DNA of 64,000 nucleotides from Bugula neritina (lineage: Eukaryota > Bryozoa > Gymnolaemata > Cheilostomatida > Bugulidae): contig OZ037767.1 in the NCBI GenBank assembly GCA_964035545.1, positions 29,818,128-29,882,127 of the forward strand, read 5' to 3'. The notes under the pieces are model-generated. The model was not told where the DNA came from. It worked only from the letters and a program-made list of their open reading frames with translations, and did not search any database. This document shows, one piece after another, positions 1 to 10,100 of this stretch. Numbering within the stretch: position 1 is the first letter of the stretch; every line of letters begins with the position of its first letter. The position numbers were made by a program, and so were the translations under genes.

Positions 1-45
1 ACTCAACGGGTATTCAAGAAGGCAGCATTTTCAACTCAATGTAAA

Positions 46-270
46 TCAATAACCTTTGAACTTCTTAGCTTCAATGATATCAATTAACTTATAGATACTA
101 ACATATATATCACTTGTCGTCTCACGCTGTACATAGAGAGATAAAGATGTTGCGTCATTCTCTTGTTGATCAAAACAATTCAAAGGTTTTTCACGTGCTG
201 TTGACTCATCGCATCTTTTGATGTCGGAGTTGAGGTTCGGTGCTGAGAAGTTTTTGAACACACCCATCAG
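46..270 (-). CDS. Candidate 3'-terminal exon of an unknown gene
   Basis: On the minus strand a good acceptor (a T-rich tract ending in CACTAG, just above position 270) opens a frame of about 74 codons ending in a stop near 46. The peptide is hydrophilic, with no membrane segment and no family I recognise; it contains a Cys-Phe-Asp-Gln-Gln-Glu stretch and a Lys-rich C-terminus. If real, the rest of the gene would lie further along the minus strand (higher plus coordinates), but I found no linked upstream exon before the retrotransposon. It could be a chance open frame. Confidence 0.25.
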   Translation of the reverse strand: MMGVFKNFSAPNLNSDIKRCDESTAREKPLNCFDQQENDATSLSLYVQRETTSDIYVSIYKLIDIIEAKKFKGY

Positions 271-696
271 CTAGTGAAAAAATAATAACAAATCTACAAG
301 AGTGTAATTTTGTAAACTTATCATCAAAGATACTAATTTACTGTGGAAATATGTATTAGTCATTTATTTATTACAATGAATTTACTACTTTAAGTGATGT
401 AAAAAAATAATTAATGATTATGCAGTGAACATTTTAGATACATTGATTAATGCAACTGTAATGCTAATAATTACAACAACAGGCTCTAAAATAGTTATGT
501 AGGCTATAGCCAAGATAATTTATTAGACTTATAATTTTAATTGCTCTTTTCTTTTGAATTTATTTTGTTGAAGCCAAGCAGCTTATAGACACAGAAATTT
601 CGTCTATGAATGAATGAATTAATGAATGAAAGAATTTGTTTATCCTTTGCAGTTTTAATTATCTGAATATTTTGTTTTTATAATTAACAAATAATA
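271..696. other. AT-rich intergenic stretch, nothing recognised
   Basis: No coding exon, RNA gene or clear repeat is visible apart from a short GAATGAAT-like run at about 608-632. It flanks the left target-site duplication of the retrotransposon. Confidence 0.5.
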
Positions 697-701
697 AGGA
701 C
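697..701. repeat. Left target-site duplication
   Basis: AGGAC immediately before the 5' LTR is repeated exactly after the 3' LTR. Five bases is normal for this retrotransposon class. Confidence 0.9.
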
Positions 702-1008
702 TGCTATGTATTGAAATAGCCTTGTCAATACACCACATAGATGCATATTATGACATACCACATTTTATGTGCTCGGTTACTTTTTATTCTAATGTCTATT
801 TGTTTAAACTCATTATATACAGTTTTTGCCATATCAATATACAAGCCAGTTGTTATTCTGTCACTGTTTATCTACATGTATTTTTATGTCAGTTACTTGT
901 TAGCTTCAATACAATACAGTCATACATTCTACTCTACAGCCAATCTTACTTATACGTGCTTAAAGTTACTGTTTACTCTTGTTTAACATAAATAACAAGA
1001 ACACAACA
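702..1008 (+). repeat. 5' LTR (307 bp)
   Basis: It begins TGCTATG and ends ACA, and matches the 3' LTR base for base except for one missing G four to six bases before the end. Short open frames inside it are repeated in both LTRs and are not genes. Confidence 0.95.
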
Positions 1009-1010
1009 AC

Positions 1011-1028
1011 TGGTGTCAGAACTGGGAT
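1011..1028 (+). other. Primer-binding site
   Basis: TGGTGTCAGAACTGGGAT starts with the TGG expected opposite a tRNA CCA end. It sits two bases after the 5' LTR, where minus-strand synthesis would be primed. I did not identify the tRNA. Confidence 0.8.
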
Positions 1029-1051
1029 AAATACAACCATATCATTTTGAA

Positions 1052-4000
1052 ATGGAGGAAGTTATAAAACAACTTGTAACAACAATGCAGCAACAACAGC
1101 AGCAGCAGATGGAGCAATTCGCTCAAATACTGGGACAATTTACTACAGCTGTAAAGCCTGGTGAACCTGCACAAAATAAATCTGTAACTGTGCCTAGATT
1201 CGACTCTTATGACAGAGACAAGGAATCATGGACTCAGTATTTACAGCGGCTCAATCAGCACTTTACCGTTTACAACGTAAGTGACAGTGAACAAAAACGA
1301 GCTTGCTTACTTTCATGGATTGGCTCAGAATGTTATGAATTGCTGACAAAACTGTATGGCTCGGAGGACATAACTACCATGTCGTTCGATAATCTAGCAG
1401 GTAAGCTTAGCACACATTTTATTGAAACAAAACATGTGCAAGCAGCTAGATATCAGTTTTATAACTGTAAAATGAAACCTAACCAGTCATACTCAGATTG
1501 GGCAGCTGATTTACGGGGTTTAGCTCGTAACTGCAATTTTACCTGTAAAAAGGAAGACTGTGGTGAAAGTTATGTTGATGATCAAATCCGTGACATAATT
1601 ATTAAAGAAACTCCACATGCTGATGTACGTAGACAATGCTTATTGGATCCAGATCCTACACTGGAAAATGTGTTAAAGAAGGCAGCTACATACATTCAAA
1701 CAGCAGAAACTGATAAAGTTTTGAAGGGTGAGACCTCTACACCTGTTACCACAAATCAAATGTCCTCAACATACAAACGTCAAAACAAAGGTAGTCAGGG
1801 CAAGAGACCACAATTTCACAAGTCTGAAAACCAGACTGCTATGCCAACACAGCCTTCCAAGTTGAAATCGTGTCCACAATGCTACATTAGCCACGATTGT
1901 AAACAATGTCTTCACCGTAACAAACAATGTAAGCTGTGCAACAAAACAGGACATATTTCTAGCGTCTGCAAAACTTCATCAAAATCAAGTGGGAACAACT
2001 CTCACTTCGTAGAAGAATCTTCAAGTAATGTTTACAATATATATGAACGCAAGGGGAAACAAATATGGATTAACACTACTGTGAACAACAAACAAACACA
2101 ATTTCAGTGGGACACAGGCGCTACTTGCTCTATGGTAGGGAACAAAGGCTACGAAGCCCTAGGCTCTCCACCATATCAACAGACAGACACGACCCTTCAT
2201 TCATATGGAAATACCGCTATGCAGGTACGTGGTGAATGCTATGTAACAGTAACCATTGGTCAGACTACAAAAAACAATCTTCGATTATTAATAGTAGACT
2301 CAGATGAAGGTGTCAACTTACTAGGTGTAGACTGGAGTGACAGTTTTGGACTATCACAACAGGGTCTATCTGCTGTAGACAGTGACACTGAGGTTACTAA
2401 CGCAGTACACAATGTTGATACCAAGGTCAAAGTTCTCACAACAAAATATCCCGATGTTTTCAAACCTGGAATAGGACATTGTAAAACATTCAAAGTACCA
2501 ATTTACCTCAAATCAGAACATAAACCTTGTTTTTCTAAACCTAGAGAAATCCCCTATTCTCAACATGAGGCCACTAGGGCTGAATTAAACAGGCTTGAAG
2601 CTGAAGGTGTCATACAACGTATTAACTTCAGTAACTGGGCCGCTCCTATAGTAGTGGTTACCAAACCGTCTGGCAAAGTTCGCATCTGTGGAGATTTCAA
2701 GCGACTCAATCAGTGCATCTCCATAGATCAGCATCCACTACCAAAACTGGATGATTTAATGAACAGGCTTAGAGGAGGTAAATTCTTCACCAAACTTGAC
2801 TTGGCTGATGCTTACCTACAACTTGAGCTAGAAGATGATGCCAAACAGCTGTGTGTGATAAACACTCCATTCGGATTATACCAATATAATAGAATGTGCT
2901 TTGGAATTGCCCTTGGTCCAGCTCAGTTTCAACGGTGTATGGATACCTTGATTCAAAAATTACCAGGAGTTGCTGCATACCTTGATGATTTAATCATTAC
3001 TGGTAAAACGGAGGAAGAACACTGGACTAATCTGACAAACCTGCTTTCAACACTTCAAGAGCATGGTTTTCGAATACGATTAGACAAGTGTGAATTCTTT
3101 AAGCACTCTGTTGAGTATCTGGGTCACACCATCGACAAGGATGGCAAACGACCAACAGCTGCTTCCATGGCAGCTCTCTCTCAATTACCTCGACCACAGG
3201 ACTTGCACCAACTGCAAGCATTTCTAGGAAAGGTTAACTACTATGGGCGCTTCATCTCTAATCTTGCGGATAAAGCAGCTCCACTGTACAAGCTCCTCAA
3301 GAATGATACCACATTCACATGGTCAAATGAATGTGAACAAGCCTTTACCCAGCTGAAGAATAGCATTATCAATGCTACTAGCCTGACACACTATGATGAG
3401 ACAAAACCCCTAATTCTTGCAGCCGATGCGTCATCCTATGGATTAGGAGTTGTTCTCTCGCAGGATACTGATCAGGGAGAAGTTCCAGTGGCTTACGCCT
3501 CAAAAACATTGACTGACACTCAAAAGAACTACTCTCAGATTGAACGTGAAGCTCTCTCTATTATATATGGTGTGACCAAGTTCAGACAATTCCTATATGG
3601 TCGACATTTTACGCTAGTCACAGACCATGAGCCTCTCACTACTATTTTTGCACCAGGCAAAAATATTCCAACTTTAACAGCACAGCGTTTACAACGCTGG
3701 GCTCTCACTCTGATGGGTTTCCAGTTTACTATCAGGTACAGAAAGACCTCCCAACATGGGAATGCTGATTGTCTTTCGAGGTTACCATTTGGTCCTGATA
3801 GCAATTTTGACCGGATCGAGCAGCAGGACAACAAGGAGATATCCCATGCAATACAAGAGCAAATATTTACATCACCTGTTGCTGGATACAATGAGGTCAG
3901 ACAGGAAACTGTCAAAGATCAACACCTTCAACGTGTCATAACATGGATTCAGCAAGGTTGGCCAGTCACAAAACCAGATGACAAAGAACTGGGCACTTTC

Positions 4001-5095
4001 TGGATTCACCGTGACTCCCTGCAACTTGAACAAGGTGTATTGTTGTTGATACGCGAACAAACAAGTCGTGTAGTTATACCTCGTTCACTTCAATGCAGAA
4101 TACTAGACACACTTCATTCTTCACACTGGGGTGTAGTCAAGGTAAAGCAACTAGCTCGCCGCTATGTGTGGTGGAGCACCATCAACACGGATATTGAGCT
4201 AGCTATAAAATCTTGCGAAGTATGCCAGGAGTCAGCAGCTGCTCCAGACCAGAAGTTTCAAAGCTGGCCCAAGACAGACAAGCCATGGGAACGCATACAT
4301 TTAGATTTTGCTGGACCTTTTAGAGGAAAAATGTGGCTTATCTGCATTGATGCTTGTTCAAAATTTCCATATATTGGACGCATGGAAATAGGGCAGACAA
4401 CTTCTCGCCAAACGGTACAAGTATTAAAGGATATCTTTGCTATAGAAGGTGTACCTGCTACTATAGTTACAGATAATGGCCCACAGTTTTCCAGCCAGGA
4501 ATTTACTAATTTCTGCAACAGTTTCCACATCAACCATGTCTTGTCACCTCCATACCACCCACCTTCAAATGGTGAAGCTGAACGATTTGTCAGAACTTTT
4601 AAAAGCTCTGTGGACAAGAATTGTGAGGAAGGAGCATCTCTAGACGAGAGTATCAGACTTACATTAGCATCATACAGAACCATTCCACATCCTGCTTTGG
4701 AATGGAAAACACCTGCAGAAGTCCTGCATGGCCGCCAGCCCAGGGGCTTACTATCCCTTCTCCAACCTACTAATCACAAATACCCTAAACATGACAAGCC
4801 ACAGACAACACAGTTCACTATTGACTCACTAGTGTACGCTCGTAACTACAGTACTGGTCCAAAGTGGATCCCAGGAACTATTATATCAAAACAAGGAAAT
4901 GCTATCTACATAGTACAAACAGACAGTGGCAACTGGAAGAGGCATGCTAATCAGCTTCAAATTCGCCTTCCATCTACAAATATGAACAAATCAGTGGTAC
5001 CCAACACACCCCAAGCTGATAATAATATTGTCCATCCTCATGAGAGGCGCTATCCAACCAGAGAGCGCAGACAGCCAGATTGGTACAAGCCATAA
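1052..5095 (+). CDS. gag-pol: Gag-Pol polyprotein of the Ty3/gypsy element
   Basis: One 1347-residue frame encodes capsid-like Gag and all Pol enzymes, without a frameshift between them. A Gln run lies near residues 12-20. A CX2CX4HX4C zinc knuckle is at 293-306. The aspartic protease motif DTGA starts at D354. Reverse transcriptase carries YLDD at 643-646. RNase H starts around the ADAS motif (D792). Integrase has the zinc-finger residues H1022, H1025, C1055 and C1058, and the catalytic triad D1085, D1141, E1177 with 35 residues between the last two. The C-terminus is basic and lacks an obvious chromodomain. All catalytic residues I could check are present and the frame has no stops, so it looks potentially active. 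It is bounded by near-identical LTRs. Confidence 0.97.
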   Translation: MEEVIKQLVTTMQQQQQQQMEQFAQILGQFTTAVKPGEPAQNKSVTVPRFDSYDRDKESWTQYLQRLNQHFTVYNVSDSEQKRACLLSWIGSECYELLTKLYGSEDITTMSFDNLAGKLSTHFIETKHVQAARYQFYNCKMKPNQSYSDWAADLRGLARNCNFTCKKEDCGESYVDDQIRDIIIKETPHADVRRQCLLDPDPTLENVLKKAATYIQTAETDKVLKGETSTPVTTNQMSSTYKRQNKGSQGKRPQFHKSENQTAMPTQPSKLKSCPQCYISHDCKQCLHRNKQCKLCNKTGHISSVCKTSSKSSGNNSHFVEESSSNVYNIYERKGKQIWINTTVNNKQTQFQWDTGATCSMVGNKGYEALGSPPYQQTDTTLHSYGNTAMQVRGECYVTVTIGQTTKNNLRLLIVDSDEGVNLLGVDWSDSFGLSQQGLSAVDSDTEVTNAVHNVDTKVKVLTTKYPDVFKPGIGHCKTFKVPIYLKSEHKPCFSKPREIPYSQHEATRAELNRLEAEGVIQRINFSNWAAPIVVVTKPSGKVRICGDFKRLNQCISIDQHPLPKLDDLMNRLRGGKFFTKLDLADAYLQLELEDDAKQLCVINTPFGLYQYNRMCFGIALGPAQFQRCMDTLIQKLPGVAAYLDDLIITGKTEEEHWTNLTNLLSTLQEHGFRIRLDKCEFFKHSVEYLGHTIDKDGKRPTAASMAALSQLPRPQDLHQLQAFLGKVNYYGRFISNLADKAAPLYKLLKNDTTFTWSNECEQAFTQLKNSIINATSLTHYDETKPLILAADASSYGLGVVLSQDTDQGEVPVAYASKTLTDTQKNYSQIEREALSIIYGVTKFRQFLYGRHFTLVTDHEPLTTIFAPGKNIPTLTAQRLQRWALTLMGFQFTIRYRKTSQHGNADCLSRLPFGPDSNFDRIEQQDNKEISHAIQEQIFTSPVAGYNEVRQETVKDQHLQRVITWIQQGWPVTKPDDKELGTFWIHRDSLQLEQGVLLLIREQTSRVVIPRSLQCRILDTLHSSHWGVVKVKQLARRYVWWSTINTDIELAIKSCEVCQESAAAPDQKFQSWPKTDKPWERIHLDFAGPFRGKMWLICIDACSKFPYIGRMEIGQTTSRQTVQVLKDIFAIEGVPATIVTDNGPQFSSQEFTNFCNSFHINHVLSPPYHPPSNGEAERFVRTFKSSVDKNCEEGASLDESIRLTLASYRTIPHPALEWKTPAEVLHGRQPRGLLSLLQPTNHKYPKHDKPQTTQFTIDSLVYARNYSTGPKWIPGTIISKQGNAIYIVQTDSGNWKRHANQLQIRLPSTNMNKSVVPNTPQADNNIVHPHERRYPTRERRQPDWYKP

Positions 5096-5114
5096 CTCTT
5101 AAGTCTAAATTTGT

Positions 5115-5124
5115 GAGGGAGGAG
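5115..5124 (+). other. Polypurine tract
   Basis: GAGGGAGGAG directly abuts the TG of the 3' LTR, the expected place for plus-strand priming. Confidence 0.8.
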
Positions 5125-5432
5125 TGCTATGTATTGAAATAGCCTTGTCAATACACCACATAGATGCATATTATGACATACCACATTTTATGTGCTCGGT
5201 TACTTTTTATTCTAATGTCTATTTGTTTAAACTCATTATATACAGTTTTTGCCATATCAATATACAAGCCAGTTGTTATTCTGTCACTGTTTATCTACAT
5301 GTATTTTTATGTCAGTTACTTGTTAGCTTCAATACAATACAGTCATACATTCTACTCTACAGCCAATCTTACTTATACGTGCTTAAAGTTACTGTTTACT
5401 CTTGTTTAACATAAATAACAAGAACAGCAACA
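5125..5432 (+). repeat. 3' LTR (308 bp)
   Basis: It is identical to the 5' LTR apart from a single extra G near its 3' end, and is followed at once by the target duplication AGGAC. Confidence 0.95.
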
Positions 5433-5437
5433 AGGAC
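5433..5437. repeat. Right target-site duplication
   Basis: AGGAC copies the five bases before the 5' LTR. Confidence 0.9.
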
Positions 5438-8170
5438 AAAATATAAAAACTCAAGACATGCAAACTTTTCTGTAGTTCATTAAAATGTCTTCATGCAATG
5501 TACAAGAAAGTAGCTAGCAGTCTATATATACTGTCTAAGTTGGCAAAACCACGCGCAGCTGTTAAAATGTGAGTTATAAGTCCTTACCTTTTGTCTCCCT
5601 TTGAGCTTTCCGGAAACTACCCGCTGAAACTTTCTGAACTGCTCCATCTCAGCGCTAGATTAACTCTTCAGGTATTTTAATTCTGAACACTGATATTTAA
5701 ATTTTTAGCCAATGCTCTGTTTATTGTTGTTGTGATTGGTTAAAGAGAGTCCTTCGCATACTGCAAAATGTTCTTTATTCAAATGAGAATTCAAGTTGGG
5801 TTGAGGCTGTACTATCTTTGACCGTTATCAGAAATTAGGAGCTTATCAATACTATTATGATTAAATGTAAGGTTGAGATACTTCAGGAATTGTCTTATCT
5901 TAACTCTATTGCTTTTAGACCACACCTCTTGTGTGCAACAGCAGATATCCTAAGAGTTGTTTTCTCTTTCGTGTAGACGTGCAGATAACTCTGAATGTAT
6001 CGACTAAAAATAGAAAATTAGCTAAAAAGGCCTTAGCAGCCCCTGCTTAAGCTATGCATAACTACCAGTGAAATAAATATATTAGCTAGTTTTAAATACG
6101 AAGCTTGACTTTTAGCTTATCCAGCGTTTTAAAAGAAAAATGAACGGCATATTTCACATCTTTCTTGGCCTTGGTCCATAGGAGAGGTTAGCAATTGTCA
6201 CTAACTGTTAATTGTGCGGTTTGAAAATGCATTTTTTTATTTTAGTGGTTCTCTTAGTACGACCATACTCTACCGCAGTTCAATTATATTCTGTTCTATC
6301 GTCTCCCCTGCCACCATGTCTCATATGCTCTACCTGATCATAATTGGTACTGCATTAAAGGCTCCAAACACTTTGTATTTGCATATATATGTAAATATTA
6401 GAGTCCACAAACATGAAATATTTTTTATCATATTTGGTTGCGACATTATAGTGTCTAATCTAACTTTTGAACTAAAGCCATGCTGAATAACACAGAGCTC
6501 TCTTACTAATTACAATCTGAACGCCATGTATGCCTGAATTATAAGTCAAGCTTGAAATATCAAGTCAATACTTTATGAATAAAATCTAAACGATATATTT
6601 GATGAAATATGAAAAACATATTTTCTGGCCAGGAAACACTTAATGGCTTAGATAAGGGCTATTACTGTTAATGTATTGAAAATACAGCTTGATATTGTGA
6701 GTGGTAATCAATATTGATATAGCAGCGAAATACATGCATACAGTATATAATTGACGTGATTATTATATGCACGATTAATGATTGTTATATGTTCTCACTA
6801 TACTTGGCATTGCATTGTTCACTTGGGACTGGCTAATAAAGTGAATAATAAAGTATTCCACATCAAAAGTATTTGGGCTTTTATATCTACACTGATTATT
6901 CATTTTCCCTGCTACACAATTCTGTGTTAGGACTATATACCTGATTCGGTCATTCACCCAGTGTCAGCTGGTGCTGAAGCAGTGTGGCTTCCACTTATCA
7001 AGTAAGTTGAATATTTATCAATAGAAATCATAAACAAGTTTGCTCTTGTGTATCTTTATAAGCATATTGCTTTTGTTAAAATATGTTTAGTAGCTGCATA
7101 TATAAGTGAAAAGTATTGGTGATTTGTATTTGAAAAGTTTTGATTTTAAATTTTGTGATAGCATCAAGATCATACCGATAACTTCATAGGCTACATGACA
7201 TCATCTCAACAGATAGGGACATCAACAGGTATATACTAACTACTATATCAACAAGTAGGTTAAAAGCAATATGGTGAGAGCAAACGAAATAGTGTGTAAA
7301 CAGTAAACACTGATTCCAATTATAATGAGTGACTCAACTACATTCTGTATGAATTTTGTACAACACAAACATTGGATGACGCAACAGACTTGTTTGTCTA
7401 CTAAGTAATATGCTGGTAGAATTATATTTTAACCTGTATTGGATAAGCTGTAGCTACTGGTGAACAAGAAAGTGAAAGAACTTAGGCTATCTCAATTTTC
7501 CACTGCATGATTGCACCTAACTAAAAACATTTAAGTGCAGGTTTTGTGGCTTTTGAAAATGCAGTTTATCAGCATTCATTTTGACTGACCAAATTGCCTT
7601 GGTTAGCCAGTGCACCAAATCAAGAGACCCAACTCTAATATAAGAAATGAAGCTATGTCAGAACTGGTTAATAGTACAAAAGTATATATAAAGCCCACTT
7701 CCCATATATCACATTACAGTTACTGCCATGTTATTGCTGCTAAAGCAATCAAAGTGCATATCTATGACTAAAAGTCCATAGTGATTGGTTGAGCAGTTGC
7801 TGATAGATTTAACGGCCATGATTGGGATACAAACAGAATGTGAGAAGTCCCATTAGTTGGCAAAAGTAACAAGTTTAGTAGGCGTTGGGCTAGTTTTAAA
7901 ACTTAATTTTACTAATTTTGAACCGTTCAGAGAAGTGCCTGAGTGAGCATTATTAATAGGAAATTTAAAAGTCAAAACATATGATTTGGGGGTGAGTGTT
8001 TAATACTAATGCTGTCCATAATCTTTTGCTTCGTTTCTGATTCAAAATGAGTAACAATTCCATAATGTAAGTCAATGATAATAATATATTGCAATAAAAT
8101 AGTAATTTATTTAATGCAATACAGGTGTAAGATCTCTTGTAAAATGGTTTTTGAAAAGTCATGTGATATT
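5438..8170. other. Gene-free AT-rich stretch
   Basis: I found no exon chain with consistent splice phases. The only recognisable item is a relic around 7465-7512 that is an inverted partial copy of the left part of the MITE at 8209-8364 (shared GAGATAGCCTAAG-type core). Confidence 0.5.
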
Positions 8171-8208
8171 AAAGGCAGGTGCTCCTTTTAGCCTTTAAAC
8201 ACTTAGGG

Positions 8209-8364
8209 GCAGTAGTGAAGAAATTGAGATAGCCTAAGCCCTAAGTTCTTCAATTTGCTTTTTAAATTTTAGTTTGGGCTAGGTGAAATTTTCTCGCGAG
8301 CATAACTTCTTTTGTCACATTTCTAATCTAGAACACAGGCTTTTCTCAATTTCTCCATTACTGC
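8209..8364. mobile_element. Short MITE-like element with 20-bp terminal inverted repeats
   Basis: Positions 8209-8228 and 8345-8364 are inverted copies of each other with two to three mismatches (GCAGTAGTG... against ...CATTACTGC). The internal part has no coding capacity. Its right half recurs at 36254-36342 at roughly 85% identity by eye, so it is a dispersed family. Confidence 0.65.
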
Positions 8365-9002
8365 ACCTACCACTCTATAAGGTTGCATTTATTAAATGAT
8401 AAATTTGCTTAAATTTTATTTCTTCTATCATTTTTGTAGAATATATTAGAGTTGATTTTAGTTACATTTCGTTTACAAGAACAATGATAACAGTATATGA
8501 GTTAAAATTTAATTTCGAATGCATATGGAATAGTATGCTTCACCGTGACTCTCAATAATTTATTGATGAGCTTGTCTACTCATACACAGATCCTTGCTTG
8601 CTAAGTAATCAAATCAACAATGATTAAATACATGCCAACAGAAGAGCTCAATTGTTCCCATATCCTCAAGTAATGAGGTGTAGCCAACAGGTAGAAAGTC
8701 CATACACTCGGAGTCTAATTAACTATTGTTTGTGCAGTAATTAATACAATAGACTGTGTTTGTGTCTATTAGCATGCGAGATGTCTGTGTGTAAAGTGAC
8801 ACCATTGATAATTTCTGATTGATTTTCAACCTTAGATTGCTTGGCTTATATTTACAAAGCTTAGCTGAACAAATTAAACTTTATTAGATAGGATGAGTAG
8901 TTTGCATCTGAAGGCTGTAAATGTTTACCTAAAGGTTAGCAGCTGTTGTTTCTTGTCACAGCATAGGAAGAATTCTAAAAAGCATACAGTCAAGCTTTTT
9001 CT

Positions 9003-9290
9003 GACGCCAGTCATACTCTCTGCTGACACCGGTCTTACTCTCTGCTGACACCAGTCATACTCTCTGCTGACACCACTCATACTCTCTGCTGACACCACTC
9101 ATATTCTCTGCTGACACCAGTCATACTCTCTACTGACACCACTCATACTCTCTACTGACACTCATACTCTCTACTGACACTCATACTCTCTACTGACACC
9201 GGTCTTACTCTCTACTGACACCAGTCATACTCTCTACTGACACCGGTCATACTCTCTGCTGACACTCATACTCTCTACTGACACTCGGAG
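9003..9290. repeat. Minisatellite, about 22-bp unit
   Basis: About 13 tandem copies of a unit like TACTCTCTGCTGACACCAGT plus CA. Some units are shortened by three bases and there are CCAGT/CCGGT/CCACT variants. It is intergenic. Confidence 0.9.
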
Positions 9291-10100
9291 CTGCCAATGA
9301 AACAACTGCTGTCTACTAAAATTAAAACACAGAGGTTGAGCCAACAAGTCTTTTGTCTGAAAAAAGCTATTGAAAGCTTGCTATATGTTATAGTAATCAC
9401 TCTTATAAACACTTCAACTTAGTGTCTGTTTCTCTCTGTCAAACATATGCAAGCTAGTCTTCTCATCTGTGTGTTTGGTTTGTGGAATTTATAAATATAA
9501 ACTCTGAATATAAATTTGAACTTTGAAAAATGTGTTTATAAAGTTGATAAACAGGGTACAATTGTAACAGTTTTGTTGAAAACTCTGTTTTACCTTACAG
9601 TTGAAAGCTGTTTGCAGTAGTAACTAGTAACCAAAACACCACAGTACTTAAATGTAACAATATAAATATTAATCACTTAATTTGTTAGGAAACAAATCAT
9701 TTGAAAGTAATTCTGTCCCTTGGCAATACTAAACTGATCTTTTATGGGAACACAAGGTGAATAAAAACAGAGATAAGGCTAACGTTGTTATGCCACATAA
9801 TCACTTCAAGAGCTTCTTAGAAGCATAATAGCCATATCGGCAATTTGAACTTTTTAAGCCTCTCTAGCATAAACAAATTTTTATTTAGAATATATATAAG
9901 CAAGCAAAATTTAAACCCAATTTTAGACTTCAATAAAGCAAAGTTTTGCATTCATTTTAAATAGGCAGCAAAATGGGACTTTTTGGTGTGAATTTTATGG
10001 AATATGTATACATGAACATGTGAATATATTATACATATATGAGTATATACATGTACATAATACTTGCACATATCCCACATTGCAGCACCATGTGAAGAAA
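9291..10100. other. Upstream region of the orphan membrane protein gene
   Basis: AT-rich with no clear exon. An acceptor-like TTGCAG ends at 10085 and the frame stays open from there into the ATG at 10101, so an additional 5' exon cannot be excluded. Confidence 0.4.

Larger units (their letters stand above)
702..5432 (+). mobile_element. Full-length Ty3/gypsy LTR retrotransposon
   Basis: Two direct repeats (702-1008 and 5125-5432) flank a single uninterrupted gag-pol frame (1052-5095). The element is bounded by the 5-bp duplication AGGAC at 697-701 and 5433-5437. A primer-binding site follows the 5' LTR after two bases and a purine tract precedes the 3' LTR. By my reading the LTRs differ by only one inserted base near their 3' ends, so the insertion is recent. 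The domain order protease, RT, RNase H, integrase places it in Ty3/gypsy (Metaviridae) rather than Ty1/copia. There is no envelope frame. Confidence 0.97.

Noticed and set aside
722-991. Open frames of 81-96 codons in both LTRs
   Set aside because: Identical in both LTRs, with no homology to coding sequence; LTR regulatory sequence.
1766-4683. Minus-strand frames inside the gag-pol region
   Set aside because: Shadows of the 1347-codon plus-strand frame.
9003-9290. CRISPR-like array
   Set aside because: Direct head-to-tail units without unique spacers in a eukaryotic genome; a minisatellite.
10020-10100. Upstream extension of the orphan membrane protein to the ATG near 10020
   Set aside because: The added residues are hydrophilic/aromatic, would bury the leader and lie across an acceptor-like site; the ATG at 10101 gives a better signal peptide.
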